From Nibrella saemangeumensis (GTDB lineage Bacteria > Bacteroidota > Bacteroidia > Cytophagales > Spirosomataceae), in contig NZ_BAABHD010000074.1 in NCBI RefSeq assembly GCF_039541915.1, positions 13,035-77,034 of the forward strand: 64,000 nt of DNA, in the 5' to 3' direction. The notes beneath the pieces are model-generated. The model saw only the letters and a program-made list of their open reading frames with translations. It did not search any database and was not told where the DNA came from. Position 1 is the stretch's first letter. Each line of letters begins with the position of its first letter. Shown piece after piece: positions 1 to 9,479 of this stretch. Both the position numbers and the translations under genes were made by a program.

Positions 1-2
1 AG

Positions 3-62
3 GATGCGCACATGACCATCTGCCATATGCTGTGCTACACGTTTATGGAGCAGGACGTCTAA
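3..62 (+). CDS. possible 3' end of a gene truncated by the window edge
   Basis: An open frame enters from the left edge and stops at TAA 60-62, giving the tail DAHMTICHMLCYTFMEQDV. It would end three bases before the stop codon of the convergent oxidoreductase gene, the tight tail-to-tail packing seen elsewhere in the window. Only 19 residues are visible, so no function can be given and the frame could be fortuitous. Confidence 0.3.
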   Translation, partial: DAHMTICHMLCYTFMEQDV

Positions 63-65
63 CGC

Positions 66-758
66 TCAGCTATACCGATCGTTGCGCCAGGGGTAAGCAG
101 TGTTGGAATAGCCACGCTCTTCCCAAAAGCCAAGTTGGTTGCCGGCAAGGAACTCAATACGCTTAATCCATTTGGATCCTTTCCAGGCATATAACTGGGG
201 CGTAATCATGCGGAGTGGTCCTCCATGCTCACGGGGCAATGGCTCACCATCGGCGGTATGCACCAGCAGTACATCGGGCTTCAAAGCTTCCTCCAGCGAA
301 ATATTGGTAGCATAGCCGTCGTAGCCGTAACACATGATGTGAGTAGCGGTCTCTTTAGGGCGTACCAGCGCAGCCAAGTCCATGAACCGAACACCACCCC
401 AGGGCACATCCAGCCGCGACCAGGTAGTTACACAGTGAAAATCGCTGACATCTTCTACCTGCGGCAAGGCCATCAGGTCTACCCATTTGAGCCGCATGGG
501 TTCTTCTACTTCACCGTCTATGGCCAGTTGCCATTTATCCAGGGGGATGTTTGGCTGGTAACCTAAATCCAGCACCGGCCACTTTTTGGTAACGGTTTGC
601 CCCACCGGCACCTGCGGCATGCCGTGGCGGTTAAGCGGCCCTGAGCCTCTCGGTTTATCGTCCGCCATAGAGGGCGTTTGCGCCATTTTCTCTTCAAACC
701 GGCGCTTCAGCTTCATCCGGGCGTCAATAATTTTATCCAGTTTCTCGTAGGTATCCAT
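66..758 (-). CDS. sulfite oxidase-like molybdopterin oxidoreductase
   Basis: A 230-residue protein with the core fold of the sulfite oxidase/MsrP family, predicted to bind a molybdopterin cofactor. The likely molybdenum ligand is Cys109 in DFHCVTTWSRLDVPWGG. The conserved stretch GEPLPREHGGPLRMITPQLY (about 171-190) and the following WKGSKW loop belong to the cofactor pocket. No signal peptide or Tat motif is visible at the N-terminus, so it is probably cytoplasmic, unlike periplasmic MsrP. It lacks the C-terminal dimerisation domain of eukaryotic sulfite oxidases, which fits the short bacterial subfamily. The substrate is unknown. It is transcribed divergently from the Uma2-type gene. Confidence 0.85.
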   Translation of the reverse strand: MDTYEKLDKIIDARMKLKRRFEEKMAQTPSMADDKPRGSGPLNRHGMPQVPVGQTVTKKWPVLDLGYQPNIPLDKWQLAIDGEVEEPMRLKWVDLMALPQVEDVSDFHCVTTWSRLDVPWGGVRFMDLAALVRPKETATHIMCYGYDGYATNISLEEALKPDVLLVHTADGEPLPREHGGPLRMITPQLYAWKGSKWIKRIEFLAGNQLGFWEERGYSNTAYPWRNDRYS

Positions 759-838
759 TTGTCTTCAGGTGTGTTCTTAGTAGGAAAACCGCTGTATAGG
801 GTTAAAGTTCACACTCAGCAAATTGGCTGAGAAATTGG

Positions 839-846
839 TAACTTTG
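839..846 (+). promoter_or_regulatory. candidate -7 box (TAACTTTG) for the Uma2-type gene
   Basis: TAACTTTG matches the Bacteroidota -7 consensus TAnnTTTG and lies 20 bases before the ATG at 866. The nearest TTG (823-825) is closer than the usual spacing of about 19-21 bases, so the -33 part is weak. Confidence 0.35.
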
Positions 847-865
847 GCAGGAAACCTGATTACCG

Positions 866-1453
866 ATGACCGCACAACCCAAAATCTACTACACCCCGGA
901 GCAGTACCTGGAACAGGAACGAGAAGCCGCTTACAAAAGTGAGTACCACAACGGCGAGATTTTTGCCATGGCCGGCGCTTCACCTAATCACGTTCGTATA
1001 ACGGCTAATCTCACCATTGAGACTGGGATTAAGCTGCGTGGTTCATCCTGCCGGGGATACTTCAGTGATTTGCGCCTGCACATACCAGAGACTACTTTGT
1101 ACACCTATCCCGATCTACTGGTTATCTGCGGCCCGAATCAATACACTGATTCCAAACGCGATACCGTAACTAACCCTACACTCATTATTGAGGTATTGTC
1201 AAAAAGCACTGAAGCCTACGACCGGGGCGAGAAGTTTTCCTTCTACCGTCGGATTCCGACACTCACCGAGTACCTGCTGATTGATTCACAAACCGTCCGG
1301 GCTGAGGTGTTCCGGAAAGGCGAAAACGATTTCTGGTTCCTGGCGTCAGAAGCCCAATCGATTAATGAAAGCATCTATTTAGCCAGCATCGATCTGACAA
1401 TCAGCATGCCGGTGGCTTACGCCGACACTGAAGATATACTACCGGTAACGTAA
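866..1453 (+). CDS. Uma2 family (DUF820) PD-(D/E)XK endonuclease-like protein
   Basis: A 195-residue protein of the Uma2/DUF820 family, which has the restriction-endonuclease fold. Visible active-site elements are Asp83 in TYPDLLVICG, Glu109 in TLIIEVLSKST, and the downstream GEKFSFYRR and EYLLIDS strands typical of the family. The N-terminal YYTPEQYLEQE and YHNGEIFAMAG motifs are also characteristic. The biological role of Uma2 proteins is not established; they are abundant in Cytophagales and cyanobacteria, often in many copies, and have been suggested to be linked to mobile elements. It ends 4 bases before the stop of the convergent pheA gene. Confidence 0.85.
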   Translation: MTAQPKIYYTPEQYLEQEREAAYKSEYHNGEIFAMAGASPNHVRITANLTIETGIKLRGSSCRGYFSDLRLHIPETTLYTYPDLLVICGPNQYTDSKRDTVTNPTLIIEVLSKSTEAYDRGEKFSFYRRIPTLTEYLLIDSQTVRAEVFRKGENDFWFLASEAQSINESIYLASIDLTISMPVAYADTEDILPVT

Positions 1454-1457
1454 CCAT

Positions 1458-2531
1458 TCAGGACACCCGCACGTAGCTGCCCAGCCACTTCACCTCGGCC
1501 GTGTGGTGATTCAAAATATCCTTCAAAGCTGGATCATCAACGTGCCCTTCGCACTCAAGTAGGAACCAGTAGCGGAAGGTGGCTCCTTCGCGCAGCGGCC
1601 GGCTTTCGATTTTAGTCAGGTTGATGTTGCGGGCGTTGAACTCCTGGAGAAATTCAGCCAGTACACCCGGTTTGTTGGTATTGGCCAGCCGCGCAATCAG
1701 CGTGGTTTTATCCTGCCCGCTGGGCTGATTCATATAATCTTTCGCCAGAATCAGGAAGCGGGTCCGGTTCAGGTCACTGTCCTCAATATTATCGAACAGA
1801 ACGGGAACGGTAAACAGTTTGGCAGCAATGTGCGAACAGATGGCGGCTGCATTCGGCTGCTGAGCGGCCAGCTTAGCGGCCTTTGAGGTAGATTCGACTG
1901 GTACCATCTCCACATCGGTGCCGTCAAAATATTCGCTCAGGAACTTACTGCACTGCCGGAAAGCAATGTCTTTGGAATAGATGTGGGTGATTTCGTTAAG
2001 TTTGTCCGATTGGGTGGCAAACGTAAAATGAACCGGAATCTGAGCCTCTGCCGCAATGGTCAGATCTTTTTCCAGCAGCAGGTCAATGGTTTCGTTCACA
2101 ACGCCCTCCTGGTTATTTTCAATCGGCACCACACCAAACCGCGACCGGCCCGTCTCTACGCTCTCAAACACCGACCGGATGGTGGGCAACGCCATGTAGG
2201 AACTCATGGCCCCAAACCGGCTTTCGGCTACCTGATGGGTAAAGCTCCCCTCTGGCCCCAGAAAAGAAACGCGCTCCGGTAATTCGAGGTTGCGCGATAC
2301 AGCAAAGATTTCCAGAAAAATAGCCTCAATGGCAGCCCGGTTCAGTAAGCCGCTGTTCTGCCGGGAGAGCCGGTCCACAATCTGAAGTTCCCGCTCGGGA
2401 CGGTAGATAACAGCATTGCTGGACCGTTTCAATTCGCCAACCTGACGCACCAGGTCCATGCGCTGATTGAGCAGGTTTAGCAATTGGTCATCAATGGAGT
2501 CAATTTGGTTACGGAGGGTTTCGAGCGTCAT
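1458..2531 (-). CDS. pheA: bifunctional chorismate mutase/prephenate dehydratase
   Basis: A 357-residue P-protein that converts chorismate to prephenate and then to phenylpyruvate in phenylalanine synthesis. Domains: an AroQ-type chorismate mutase helix bundle (about 1-80, beginning TLETLRNQIDSIDDQLLNLL), prephenate dehydratase (about 87-265, with GPEGSFTH at its start), and a C-terminal ACT domain (about 275-350) containing the ESRP motif of allosteric phenylalanine binding. The start chosen is the ATG at 2531; the upstream in-frame TTG at 2534 is less likely and falls in an inverted repeat. It is transcribed in the same direction as parE but separated from it by that repeat. Confidence 0.95.
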   Translation of the reverse strand: MTLETLRNQIDSIDDQLLNLLNQRMDLVRQVGELKRSSNAVIYRPERELQIVDRLSRQNSGLLNRAAIEAIFLEIFAVSRNLELPERVSFLGPEGSFTHQVAESRFGAMSSYMALPTIRSVFESVETGRSRFGVVPIENNQEGVVNETIDLLLEKDLTIAAEAQIPVHFTFATQSDKLNEITHIYSKDIAFRQCSKFLSEYFDGTDVEMVPVESTSKAAKLAAQQPNAAAICSHIAAKLFTVPVLFDNIEDSDLNRTRFLILAKDYMNQPSGQDKTTLIARLANTNKPGVLAEFLQEFNARNINLTKIESRPLREGATFRYWFLLECEGHVDDPALKDILNHHTAEVKWLGSYVRVS

Positions 2532-2533
2532 CA

Positions 2534-2628
2534 AAGAATTAAGAGTTATGAGTGAAGAGTTCGGTGTGATAGGCTACAAAACTACTATCCTGACCACCAA
2601 AATTCATAACTCATAACTCTTAATTCTT
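2534..2628. repeat. intergenic inverted repeat, 19-bp perfect arms
   Basis: The arms AAGAATTAAGAGTTATGAG (2534-2552) and CTCATAACTCTTAATTCTT (2610-2628) are perfect reverse complements around a 57-base loop. They fill nearly the whole pheA-parE gap. The element resembles in architecture, not sequence, the other intergenic inverted repeats of this window (13.9, 47.9, 49.9 and 54.4 kb). Confidence 0.8.
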
Positions 2629-2633
2629 AACTC

Positions 2634-4529
2634 CTATACCAAAGCGGCTTCCTCTATATCTTTTTCAACGCGCAGGTTTTCGATGATGAACCGCTGGCGG
2701 TCGGGTGTGTTCTTGCCCATGTAGTAGCTGAGCAGTTTCGGAATAGAGGTCTCCTTTTCCATAATTACCGGCTCCAGGCGCATATTTTCACCAATGAACA
2801 GCCCGAATTCTTCAGGAGAAATCTCACCTAATCCTTTGAACCGGGTAATCTCAATCTTCCGCCCACCAGATGAGAGCTTATTCATTGCCTTCTGTTTCTC
2901 TTCTTCCGAGTAGCAATAGGTGGTCTCCTTGTGGTTTTTTGGATTACGTACCCGGAAGAGGGGCGTCTCCAGAATATACAGGTGACCATTCCGCACCAGA
3001 TCCGGGAAGAACTGCAGGAAGAACGTCAGCATCAGCAACCGGATGTGCATCCCATCAACGTCGGCGTCAGTGGCAATCACGATACGGTTGTAACGCAGGT
3101 TGTCCAGGCCATCTTCAATATCCAGTGCGTGCTGTAGCAGGTTGAACTCCTCGTTTTCATATACGACCTTCTTGGTCAAGCCGAAGCAGTTGAGCGGCTT
3201 ACCGCGCAAACTGAATACCGCCTGGGTCTGCACGTTGCGTGATTTGGTAATCGATCCGCTGGCCGAGTCCCCTTCAGTGATAAACAGCGTGGTCTGATAC
3301 CGGTCGTCGGCTTTGCTGTCCGGCAGGTGAATGCGGCAGTCGCGCAGCTTTTTGTTGTGCAGGTTGGCCTTTTTGGCCCGCTCATTCGCCAATTTCTTAA
3401 TACCCGCCAGTTCCTTTCGCTCCCGCTCCGACTGTTCGATCCGTTTTTTCAGCGCATCGCGGGTTTCGGTGTGCATGTGCAGGTAGTCGTCCAGCCGGTC
3501 TTTTACAAAATCCAGCACAAACGACCGGACCGTGGGTGCACTGGCATCCGGTGCCATATTAATGGATCCCAGTTTAGTTTTGGTTTGCGATTCGAATACC
3601 GGCTCCTGCACCCGCAGGCTGATGGCTCCGATAATCGACGCTCGTACATCGGAGGGGTCATAATCTTTATTAAAATGCTCCCGAACCGTTTTGACAATGG
3701 CTTCGCGTAAGGCTGCCAGGTGGGTTCCCCCCTGCGTGGTATACTGCCCGTTTACAAACGAGTAGTATTCTTCGCCGTACTGGTTGCCGTGGGTCAGTGC
3801 AATTTCCAGATCCTGCCCTTTCAGGTGAATGATCGGGTACCGAAGCGCATCTTCATCGGTTTTGTTCCGCAGCAGGTCGAGCAGACCATTCTGGGACACG
3901 AACTTCTGCCCGTTAAACTGAATAGTCAGGCCGGCGTTTAGGTAACAATAGTTCCAGATCATGTTCTCCAGAAACTGGGGGATGAAATGGAAGTTCTTGA
4001 ACACAGTATTATCCGGTTCAAAGGTAATCTGGGTACCATTACGTTGGCTGGTGTTTTCCAGCTCCGACTCGGCCACCAGTTCACCGCGTTTAAACTCCGC
4101 CCATTTAGACTTTCCGTCGCGGAACGACTGCACCTTGAAATAATTTGACAACGCGTTGGTTGCCTTAGTACCGACACCGTTCAGCCCGACCGACTTCTGA
4201 AAAGCGCCGGAATCGTATTTACCACCCGTATTTATCTTAGAGACGCAATCGACCACTTTCCCTAAGGGAATGCCCCGGCCATAATCGCGGACCTCCACAC
4301 GGTGGTCAGTAACTTTAATGTCAATGATCTTGCCATTCCCCATCACGTGCTCATCGATGGAGTTGTCAATAATCTCTTTTAGCAGCACGTAGATACCGTC
4401 ATCGGCGGCTGAGCCGTCGCCCAGCTTACCGATGTACATCCCCGGCCGCAGACGTATATGCTCACGCCAATCGAGAGACCGGATGCTGTCTTCGGTGTAT
4501 TGTACGTTTTGATTTGTTGTTTCAGCCAT
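2634..4529 (-). CDS. parE: DNA topoisomerase IV subunit B
   Basis: A 631-residue type IIA topoisomerase ATPase subunit. It shows the GHKL ATP-binding motifs EIIDNSIDEH and DYGRGIP, the ATP lid with KSVGLNGVGTKATNALS, the transducer domain, and the TOPRIM domain with TEGDSASG and the metal-binding DADVDG. The C-terminus has the IEITRFKGLGE segment. The length fits ParE, being shorter than Gram-negative GyrB with its insertion. It would pair with ParC, encoded elsewhere, to decatenate chromosomes. The start is the ATG at 4527-4529. The 260-base gap to the divergent polysaccharide cluster must hold both promoters; TACTTTG (4685-4691) there is only a partial -7 box match. Confidence 0.92.
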   Translation of the reverse strand: MAETTNQNVQYTEDSIRSLDWREHIRLRPGMYIGKLGDGSAADDGIYVLLKEIIDNSIDEHVMGNGKIIDIKVTDHRVEVRDYGRGIPLGKVVDCVSKINTGGKYDSGAFQKSVGLNGVGTKATNALSNYFKVQSFRDGKSKWAEFKRGELVAESELENTSQRNGTQITFEPDNTVFKNFHFIPQFLENMIWNYCYLNAGLTIQFNGQKFVSQNGLLDLLRNKTDEDALRYPIIHLKGQDLEIALTHGNQYGEEYYSFVNGQYTTQGGTHLAALREAIVKTVREHFNKDYDPSDVRASIIGAISLRVQEPVFESQTKTKLGSINMAPDASAPTVRSFVLDFVKDRLDDYLHMHTETRDALKKRIEQSERERKELAGIKKLANERAKKANLHNKKLRDCRIHLPDSKADDRYQTTLFITEGDSASGSITKSRNVQTQAVFSLRGKPLNCFGLTKKVVYENEEFNLLQHALDIEDGLDNLRYNRIVIATDADVDGMHIRLLMLTFFLQFFPDLVRNGHLYILETPLFRVRNPKNHKETTYCYSEEEKQKAMNKLSSGGRKIEITRFKGLGEISPEEFGLFIGENMRLEPVIMEKETSIPKLLSYYMGKNTPDRQRFIIENLRVEKDIEEAALV

Positions 4530-4790
4530 GTGTGGTCCTTAAATTGTTCAATTAGACTGGTTGTTGAAGAATATAAAATTCCCGATGCGGCTTGCTAATA
4601 ATTGGGAAAAATAAACGTTCGCAGCAATTATAAGAAATTAATCCACTGAATAGATAACTATTTAAAATACGGTAAAAGTTCGTTTACTTTGCCAACTGAA
4701 CCGTTCTGAAAATACTACTACGAGTTATACCAACGTTTAAAAAAAAGTGTTTGCAGAAAAGCGCTATTCAGCGGTACACTTCTTAAAAAT

Positions 4791-7415
4791 ATGCAAAATA
4801 GCCGAATTTTCCACGTTTCAATGGAAAAATCTTTCAGAAAAAATATCAGAATATCCGGATACAAGTTGGGAATGGGGTTAATCCTGGCCGGTATGCTTTC
4901 CGGCAATACCTTCGGGCAGGTTTTACCGGGTCCGGCGACACCGGCGCCTACCACGTTGCCTACCCAACCGGGTAACCTGCCCCGCAACCTACCTACTCAA
5001 AGTCAGCAACCCGGACGTGGCCTCCCCGGCCAGACTACCCCTCAGGGCCCCGCCGGCCGAACGCCTGCCGGTCAGCCACAGCCTTCTTCTACCCAGTCGG
5101 CACCGGGCCAGCAACCCCAAACCGGCCGGACCCAACAGCAGCAGTCAAATCAGACAGCAACCGACCCAAACTCTCCCGACTTCGAACGGCAGTCGCAGGA
5201 AGACCAGGGGCTGAAAAATCAGCAGACGAACGAGGAGTTTATGGAGCAAAGCATCCAGGCAGCCCGGGAACGGGAACGGCAGGAACTTCGCAGAAAACTC
5301 TTCGGGTATGAAATTTTTGGTAATCCTGACCTGCGTTCCACCTTTGAGCCGAATATCAATATTGCGACTCCACGGAACTATATAGTGGGACCCGGTGATC
5401 AGTTAAATATCCGGTTGTATGGCTATTCTGAAGCCAATTTTACCCAGACCGTTTCTCCTGAAGGGAATATCTATTTTGCTGATCAGACCGGTATTGGTCC
5501 GGTTTCGGTAACCGGTTTGAGCATTGAACAGGCAAAAGCCAGAATAACCGATCGCCTGGCTCGCCGGTATGTAGGCCTCAAAAATAGCTCCTATGGCGCG
5601 CCTAATACCTACCTGGAACTCACGCTGGGTAATATCCGCAGCATCCGGGTATCTGTTTTAGGAGAAGCCGTTAAACCAGGCACATACTCCATTTCGTCGT
5701 TATCGACGGCCATGAACGCCATCTACCAGTCGGGTGGTCCGAATGAACTGGGTTCATTCCGCAAAGTGCAGATCATACGCAATAACAAAGTTATAGCTAC
5801 GCTCGACCTGTACGATCTCTTACTGCTGGGCGTTCAACGAAACGACATCCGACTACAGGACAACGATAACATTCGTTTCCAGACCTTCGAAAAACGGGTT
5901 GAAATTACCGGGCCCGTAAAGCGCAACAAAATCTTTGAAATGCTACCCAATGAGAACCTGGGTAAGCTGCTTTATTTTGCCGGTGGATTTGCCGCTAACG
6001 CTTATAAAAGCCGGATTAAGATAACCCGGCTGACTGAACGGGAACGCAAGGTCATCGACGTTACGGCTGATCAATTTGAAACGTTTACCCTGCAGGATGG
6101 AGATCAGGTGACGGTAGAGCAGATTCTGGAGCGGTATGAAAATCAGGTAAGCATTGAGGGAGCCGTATTCCGGCCGGGACAGTACTCGCTGGACCAAAGC
6201 AAAACCCTAAAGCAGCTAATTACCAATGCGGATGGTTTGCAGGGTGATGCTTTTGTCGGACGAATTACCATTGTTCGGACCCGGGAAGACCTGGCTATCG
6301 AGAATATTACCGTCAATTATGCCGACATCATAAACGGCGTCCGCGAGGATGTGCCCCTGCAGCGCGAAGACAAGGTGGTCATCCCATCTCGATTCGACCT
6401 GGCCGAGCCCGCAACGATTACCATTATCGGTGAAGTAAACAGTCCGCCGGGCTCTAATGAGCTTCCGTATATGGCCAATATGACGCTGGAAGATCTGCTG
6501 CTGCGCGTTGGTGGTTTAAAAGAATCAGCGGCCGCTTCACAGATTGAGGTCGTACGCCGGAAAAAGGATGTAGACCCCAAATCAACCACCGCGGAGGTTG
6601 CCCAAACGTTCAGAATTCCTATCAGCCGCGATCTGTCAATCAATCCAAACCAAAGTCAGTTTGTGCTTGAGCCTTTTGATCAGGTAATCGTTCGGCGCTC
6701 GCCCAATTACCAGGTCCAGACGTTCGCTACGATTGAAGGAGAAGTTATTTTACCGGGTGGATACCCCATTCGTAGTAAAGACCAGAAGATTTCGGACCTG
6801 GTCAACATGGCTGGGGGTCTGACTCCATACGCCTACGTCGAAGGAGCCACGCTGGTTCGCCAGGTGCGGTTAAGTGCCGACGAAATTGCGCAACAGCAAC
6901 GCTCAGTATCCGAATTGGCGGATGATTCCCGCAGAACCGTCGTTCAGGTTGATCCACTGGCACCCGGCAAAGAAGAATCCATCGGCATTAATTTAAAGCG
7001 TATTTTAGATAATCCCGGCTCGCCGGAAGATATGCTGATCCAGGAAAATGATATCCTGAGAATACCCAAACGCCTGGAGACCGTACGTTTACAGGGCGAG
7101 GTTCTGTTACCCACCACCGTTAAATACCGGCCGGGGCAAACCTTTCAGGATTATATAGCGCAGGCGGGAGGATTTACCTCGAAATCGCAGCGGAAAAAGT
7201 CGTTTATTGTCTATGCCAATGGCTCCGCCGACCGGACCCGTAAGTTTATGTTCTTCAACATCTACCCCAGGGTAGAGCCCGGCTCTGAGATTGTGATTCC
7301 AACCCGGACAGCAGCTCCGCTTACGCCACAGCAGATACTTGGTCAGGCAACGGCCATTACCAGTTCAGTGATGACGCTGATCACGCTGATCCTGGCCTAT
7401 CGGACCATTCGGTAA
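4791..7415 (+). CDS. SLBB-domain outer-membrane polysaccharide export protein (Wza/OPX-like)
   Basis: An 874-residue capsule/exopolysaccharide export protein. The N-terminus has a signal sequence (hydrophobic LGMGLILAGMLSGNTFG, about 27-43), then an unusual Pro/Gln/Thr-rich low-complexity stretch (about 45-125). The polysaccharide export domain begins near residue 198 with IVGPGDQLNIRLYGYSE. A series of SLBB repeats fills most of the rest (for example VLGEAVKPGTYSI, IEGAVFRPGQYSL, IEGEVILPGGYPI, LQGEVLLPTTVKY). The extreme C-terminus is a hydrophobic segment ending LITLILAYRTIR. It is more than twice the length of E. coli Wza, because of extra SLBB copies, as is common in Bacteroidota. An alternative ATG at 4821 would also leave a signal peptide. 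First gene of the plus-strand cluster, 21 bases before the chain-length gene. Confidence 0.88.
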   Translation: MQNSRIFHVSMEKSFRKNIRISGYKLGMGLILAGMLSGNTFGQVLPGPATPAPTTLPTQPGNLPRNLPTQSQQPGRGLPGQTTPQGPAGRTPAGQPQPSSTQSAPGQQPQTGRTQQQQSNQTATDPNSPDFERQSQEDQGLKNQQTNEEFMEQSIQAARERERQELRRKLFGYEIFGNPDLRSTFEPNINIATPRNYIVGPGDQLNIRLYGYSEANFTQTVSPEGNIYFADQTGIGPVSVTGLSIEQAKARITDRLARRYVGLKNSSYGAPNTYLELTLGNIRSIRVSVLGEAVKPGTYSISSLSTAMNAIYQSGGPNELGSFRKVQIIRNNKVIATLDLYDLLLLGVQRNDIRLQDNDNIRFQTFEKRVEITGPVKRNKIFEMLPNENLGKLLYFAGGFAANAYKSRIKITRLTERERKVIDVTADQFETFTLQDGDQVTVEQILERYENQVSIEGAVFRPGQYSLDQSKTLKQLITNADGLQGDAFVGRITIVRTREDLAIENITVNYADIINGVREDVPLQREDKVVIPSRFDLAEPATITIIGEVNSPPGSNELPYMANMTLEDLLLRVGGLKESAAASQIEVVRRKKDVDPKSTTAEVAQTFRIPISRDLSINPNQSQFVLEPFDQVIVRRSPNYQVQTFATIEGEVILPGGYPIRSKDQKISDLVNMAGGLTPYAYVEGATLVRQVRLSADEIAQQQRSVSELADDSRRTVVQVDPLAPGKEESIGINLKRILDNPGSPEDMLIQENDILRIPKRLETVRLQGEVLLPTTVKYRPGQTFQDYIAQAGGFTSKSQRKKSFIVYANGSADRTRKFMFFNIYPRVEPGSEIVIPTRTAAPLTPQQILGQATAITSSVMTLITLILAYRTIR

Positions 7416-7436
7416 TAAGAAAATAGTGTATACTTT

Positions 7437-8540
7437 ATGAGTGCAGTTAACTCGACCGAGACCAACAATATGGCAGTACGACCCGTACCGCCGGATCAGA
7501 TCTCTCCAAAGGCCCTAATGCTAAGTATCTTTCGGTTGAAGTCCGTGTTCAGACGAAACTGGAAGCTAATGCTGGGGCTTATTCTTACTGGCGGAATCAT
7601 CGGCTTTTTAATAGACATTACCAAGGAGCGAAAGCCAATTTATACCGCTACCATGACCTTCAACCTCGGAGGAGGCAGCAGCAACAGCTTTGGCGACCTA
7701 GGCTCTTTAGCCGGTGCTTTTGGCTTAGGGCAAGCCGCTCCTGAGGCCAATATCTTTGTGGGCGACAATTTCATGATCTACGCCAAGTCGAGGCCGGTGG
7801 TAGAGAAAACCCTGATGAAGACCGTCAACATCAATGGTAAAGATACCCTGCTGGTAAACTATTATATCCAGCACAGCGGTATCCGGGATGAAGAATGGGA
7901 GGAGAACGACACCCTGCAGGCTTATAGTTTTCCACGGGCTAAAAAGCCGGAAGAATACAATAAATTAGACCATGTGGTATTGTCGCAGATTTACACCCGC
8001 ATCCAGGGAGAAATGGGCGTAACCCAGCCGGAACGGAAATCGTCGTTTATGCAATTACGGGCCGGTATGGAGAATGAGGACCTGACCAAAACCTTTGTAG
8101 AAACGCACCTGGAGACTATTGAGGAGGACTATCGGCAGAAGCAGACCAAAAAGACCCGGGAGATGTACGACCTGCTGAAAAAACGGACCGACTCGCTCGG
8201 CAGGGCGTTGGGAATGACAGAGACCCGGCTGGCCCGTTACCAGGATCAGAATCAGCAGGTGGTTGTAGCCGAAGGTCGTATTCAGGAGACCAAACTGACC
8301 CGTAACTCAACTTTTTTGACATCCGTATATTTTCAGGCGCTGCAAAATGAAGAAAATATGCGACTTTCGTTGATACGGGAGTCGCCCCTGTTTACCATTA
8401 TTGAACCCGTGGCATTGCCGCTGTATAAAGAGGTTAAAGCAACGATAGGTATGCAGGCAGGCATTGCGCTGGGGCTTTTTTTGAGTATCATTATCATTTT
8501 CCTGCGGGAGACATACCGCTCTATAATGCAGGAGGGATAA
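7437..8540 (+). CDS. Wzz-type chain length determinant / polysaccharide co-polymerase
   Basis: A 367-residue inner-membrane protein with the two-helix topology of Wzz/PCP proteins: one membrane segment near residues 43-62 (LMLGLILTGGIIGFLID) and one near 335-356 (GIALGLFLSIIIIFL), with a large periplasmic domain between them that contains coiled-coil-like stretches (about 210-300). No kinase domain is attached, so it is not a Wzc-type tyrosine autokinase. It should control chain length or link the exporter to the outer-membrane OPX protein encoded just upstream. The gene is 21 bases after that gene. Confidence 0.85.
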   Translation: MSAVNSTETNNMAVRPVPPDQISPKALMLSIFRLKSVFRRNWKLMLGLILTGGIIGFLIDITKERKPIYTATMTFNLGGGSSNSFGDLGSLAGAFGLGQAAPEANIFVGDNFMIYAKSRPVVEKTLMKTVNINGKDTLLVNYYIQHSGIRDEEWEENDTLQAYSFPRAKKPEEYNKLDHVVLSQIYTRIQGEMGVTQPERKSSFMQLRAGMENEDLTKTFVETHLETIEEDYRQKQTKKTREMYDLLKKRTDSLGRALGMTETRLARYQDQNQQVVVAEGRIQETKLTRNSTFLTSVYFQALQNEENMRLSLIRESPLFTIIEPVALPLYKEVKATIGMQAGIALGLFLSIIIIFLRETYRSIMQEG

Positions 8541-8619
8541 AACTGAGCGTTAAGCGTTGAAAATGGCTTTATGGTCGGACGCCCGCTTACCGCAAAACTT
8601 ATAATTCATCATTCAACTA

Positions 8620-9450
8620 GTGAAAACCCACGAAGTAGTTATTCAGTCCGGGCGGTCGGAGCGGCATTATTGGAGTGATCTGTGGCGCAACCGCGAGTTG
8701 CTCCTGATTTTATCCATGCGCGATATCTCGGTTCGTTACAAGCAAACCGCCCTGGGTGTCTCATGGAGCCTGATCCGCCCGCTGACTACCATGCTTATTA
8801 TGGTATTCGTGTTCAGCAAGGTGGCCAAGCTGCCCGCTGACCCCGGTATTCCATATCCGCTGATGGTGCTGTCCGGGCTTACGATCTGGACATTCTTTTC
8901 AAATGCTTTTACTCAGGTAAGCGCCAGTATCACTACCAATGCCAACCTGGTAACAAAAGTCTACTTTCCCCGGTTAATAATGCCGATGAGTTCGGTCATG
9001 GTGAGTTTTCTGGATTTTCTGATCTCACTGAGTCTGTTCGTCATCTTTGCTATCTGGTATCAGGTATCGCCAGACTGGCACCTGCTGTTTCTGCCGGTGT
9101 TTATACTGTTGGCTTTACTGGCTTCTTTTGCATTCGGTTTGTTTTTCGCCGTACTTAATGTCCGGTTCCGGGATGTGGGCCAGTTGATCCCGTTCCTGGT
9201 GCAGGTGGGCTTTTATGCCTGTCCGATTGCTTATAGCAGCCGTCTGGTTTCCGGTGAGAGCTGGTACACACTTTATATGTTAAATCCCCTGGTGGGAATT
9301 ATTGACGGCTTCCGCTGGGCATTGCTCGGCGGCAAAGCTTATTTTAATCCACAAAGTGTTCTTGCTTCGGTCCTCATTATAGGTCTCTGCCTTAGTCTGG
9401 CTCTGTACTTTTTCCGAAAGCGGGAAAATACTTTTGTCGATGATATATAA
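8620..9450 (+). CDS. ABC-2 type polysaccharide/polyol phosphate export permease (Wzm-like)
   Basis: A 276-residue membrane protein with six predicted helices and the hallmarks of the Wzm/TagG family: an amphipathic N-terminus (WSDLWRNRELLLILSMRDI), then VRYKQTALGVSWSLIRPL, a central NANLVTKVYFPR coupling segment, and VLNVRFRDVGQ. It would form the transmembrane channel that carries a lipid-linked glycan across the inner membrane with the ATPase encoded next. The start is GTG at 8620; no ATG lies in a suitable place. Confidence 0.92.
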   Translation: MKTHEVVIQSGRSERHYWSDLWRNRELLLILSMRDISVRYKQTALGVSWSLIRPLTTMLIMVFVFSKVAKLPADPGIPYPLMVLSGLTIWTFFSNAFTQVSASITTNANLVTKVYFPRLIMPMSSVMVSFLDFLISLSLFVIFAIWYQVSPDWHLLFLPVFILLALLASFAFGLFFAVLNVRFRDVGQLIPFLVQVGFYACPIAYSSRLVSGESWYTLYMLNPLVGIIDGFRWALLGGKAYFNPQSVLASVLIIGLCLSLALYFFRKRENTFVDDI

Positions 9451-9479
9451 ACTTACTATCTACTGGCGCTACACTCTTT

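Noticed and set aside
225..566. 113-residue open frame on the plus strand
   Set aside because: It lies antisense within the well-supported oxidoreductase gene and has no recognisable domain.
3327..3710. 127-residue open frame on the plus strand inside parE
   Set aside because: It is a shadow of the conserved parE reading frame, as are the other plus-strand frames there.
5943..6643. Minus-strand frames inside the export-protein gene
   Set aside because: They are shadows of the SLBB-repeat coding sequence.
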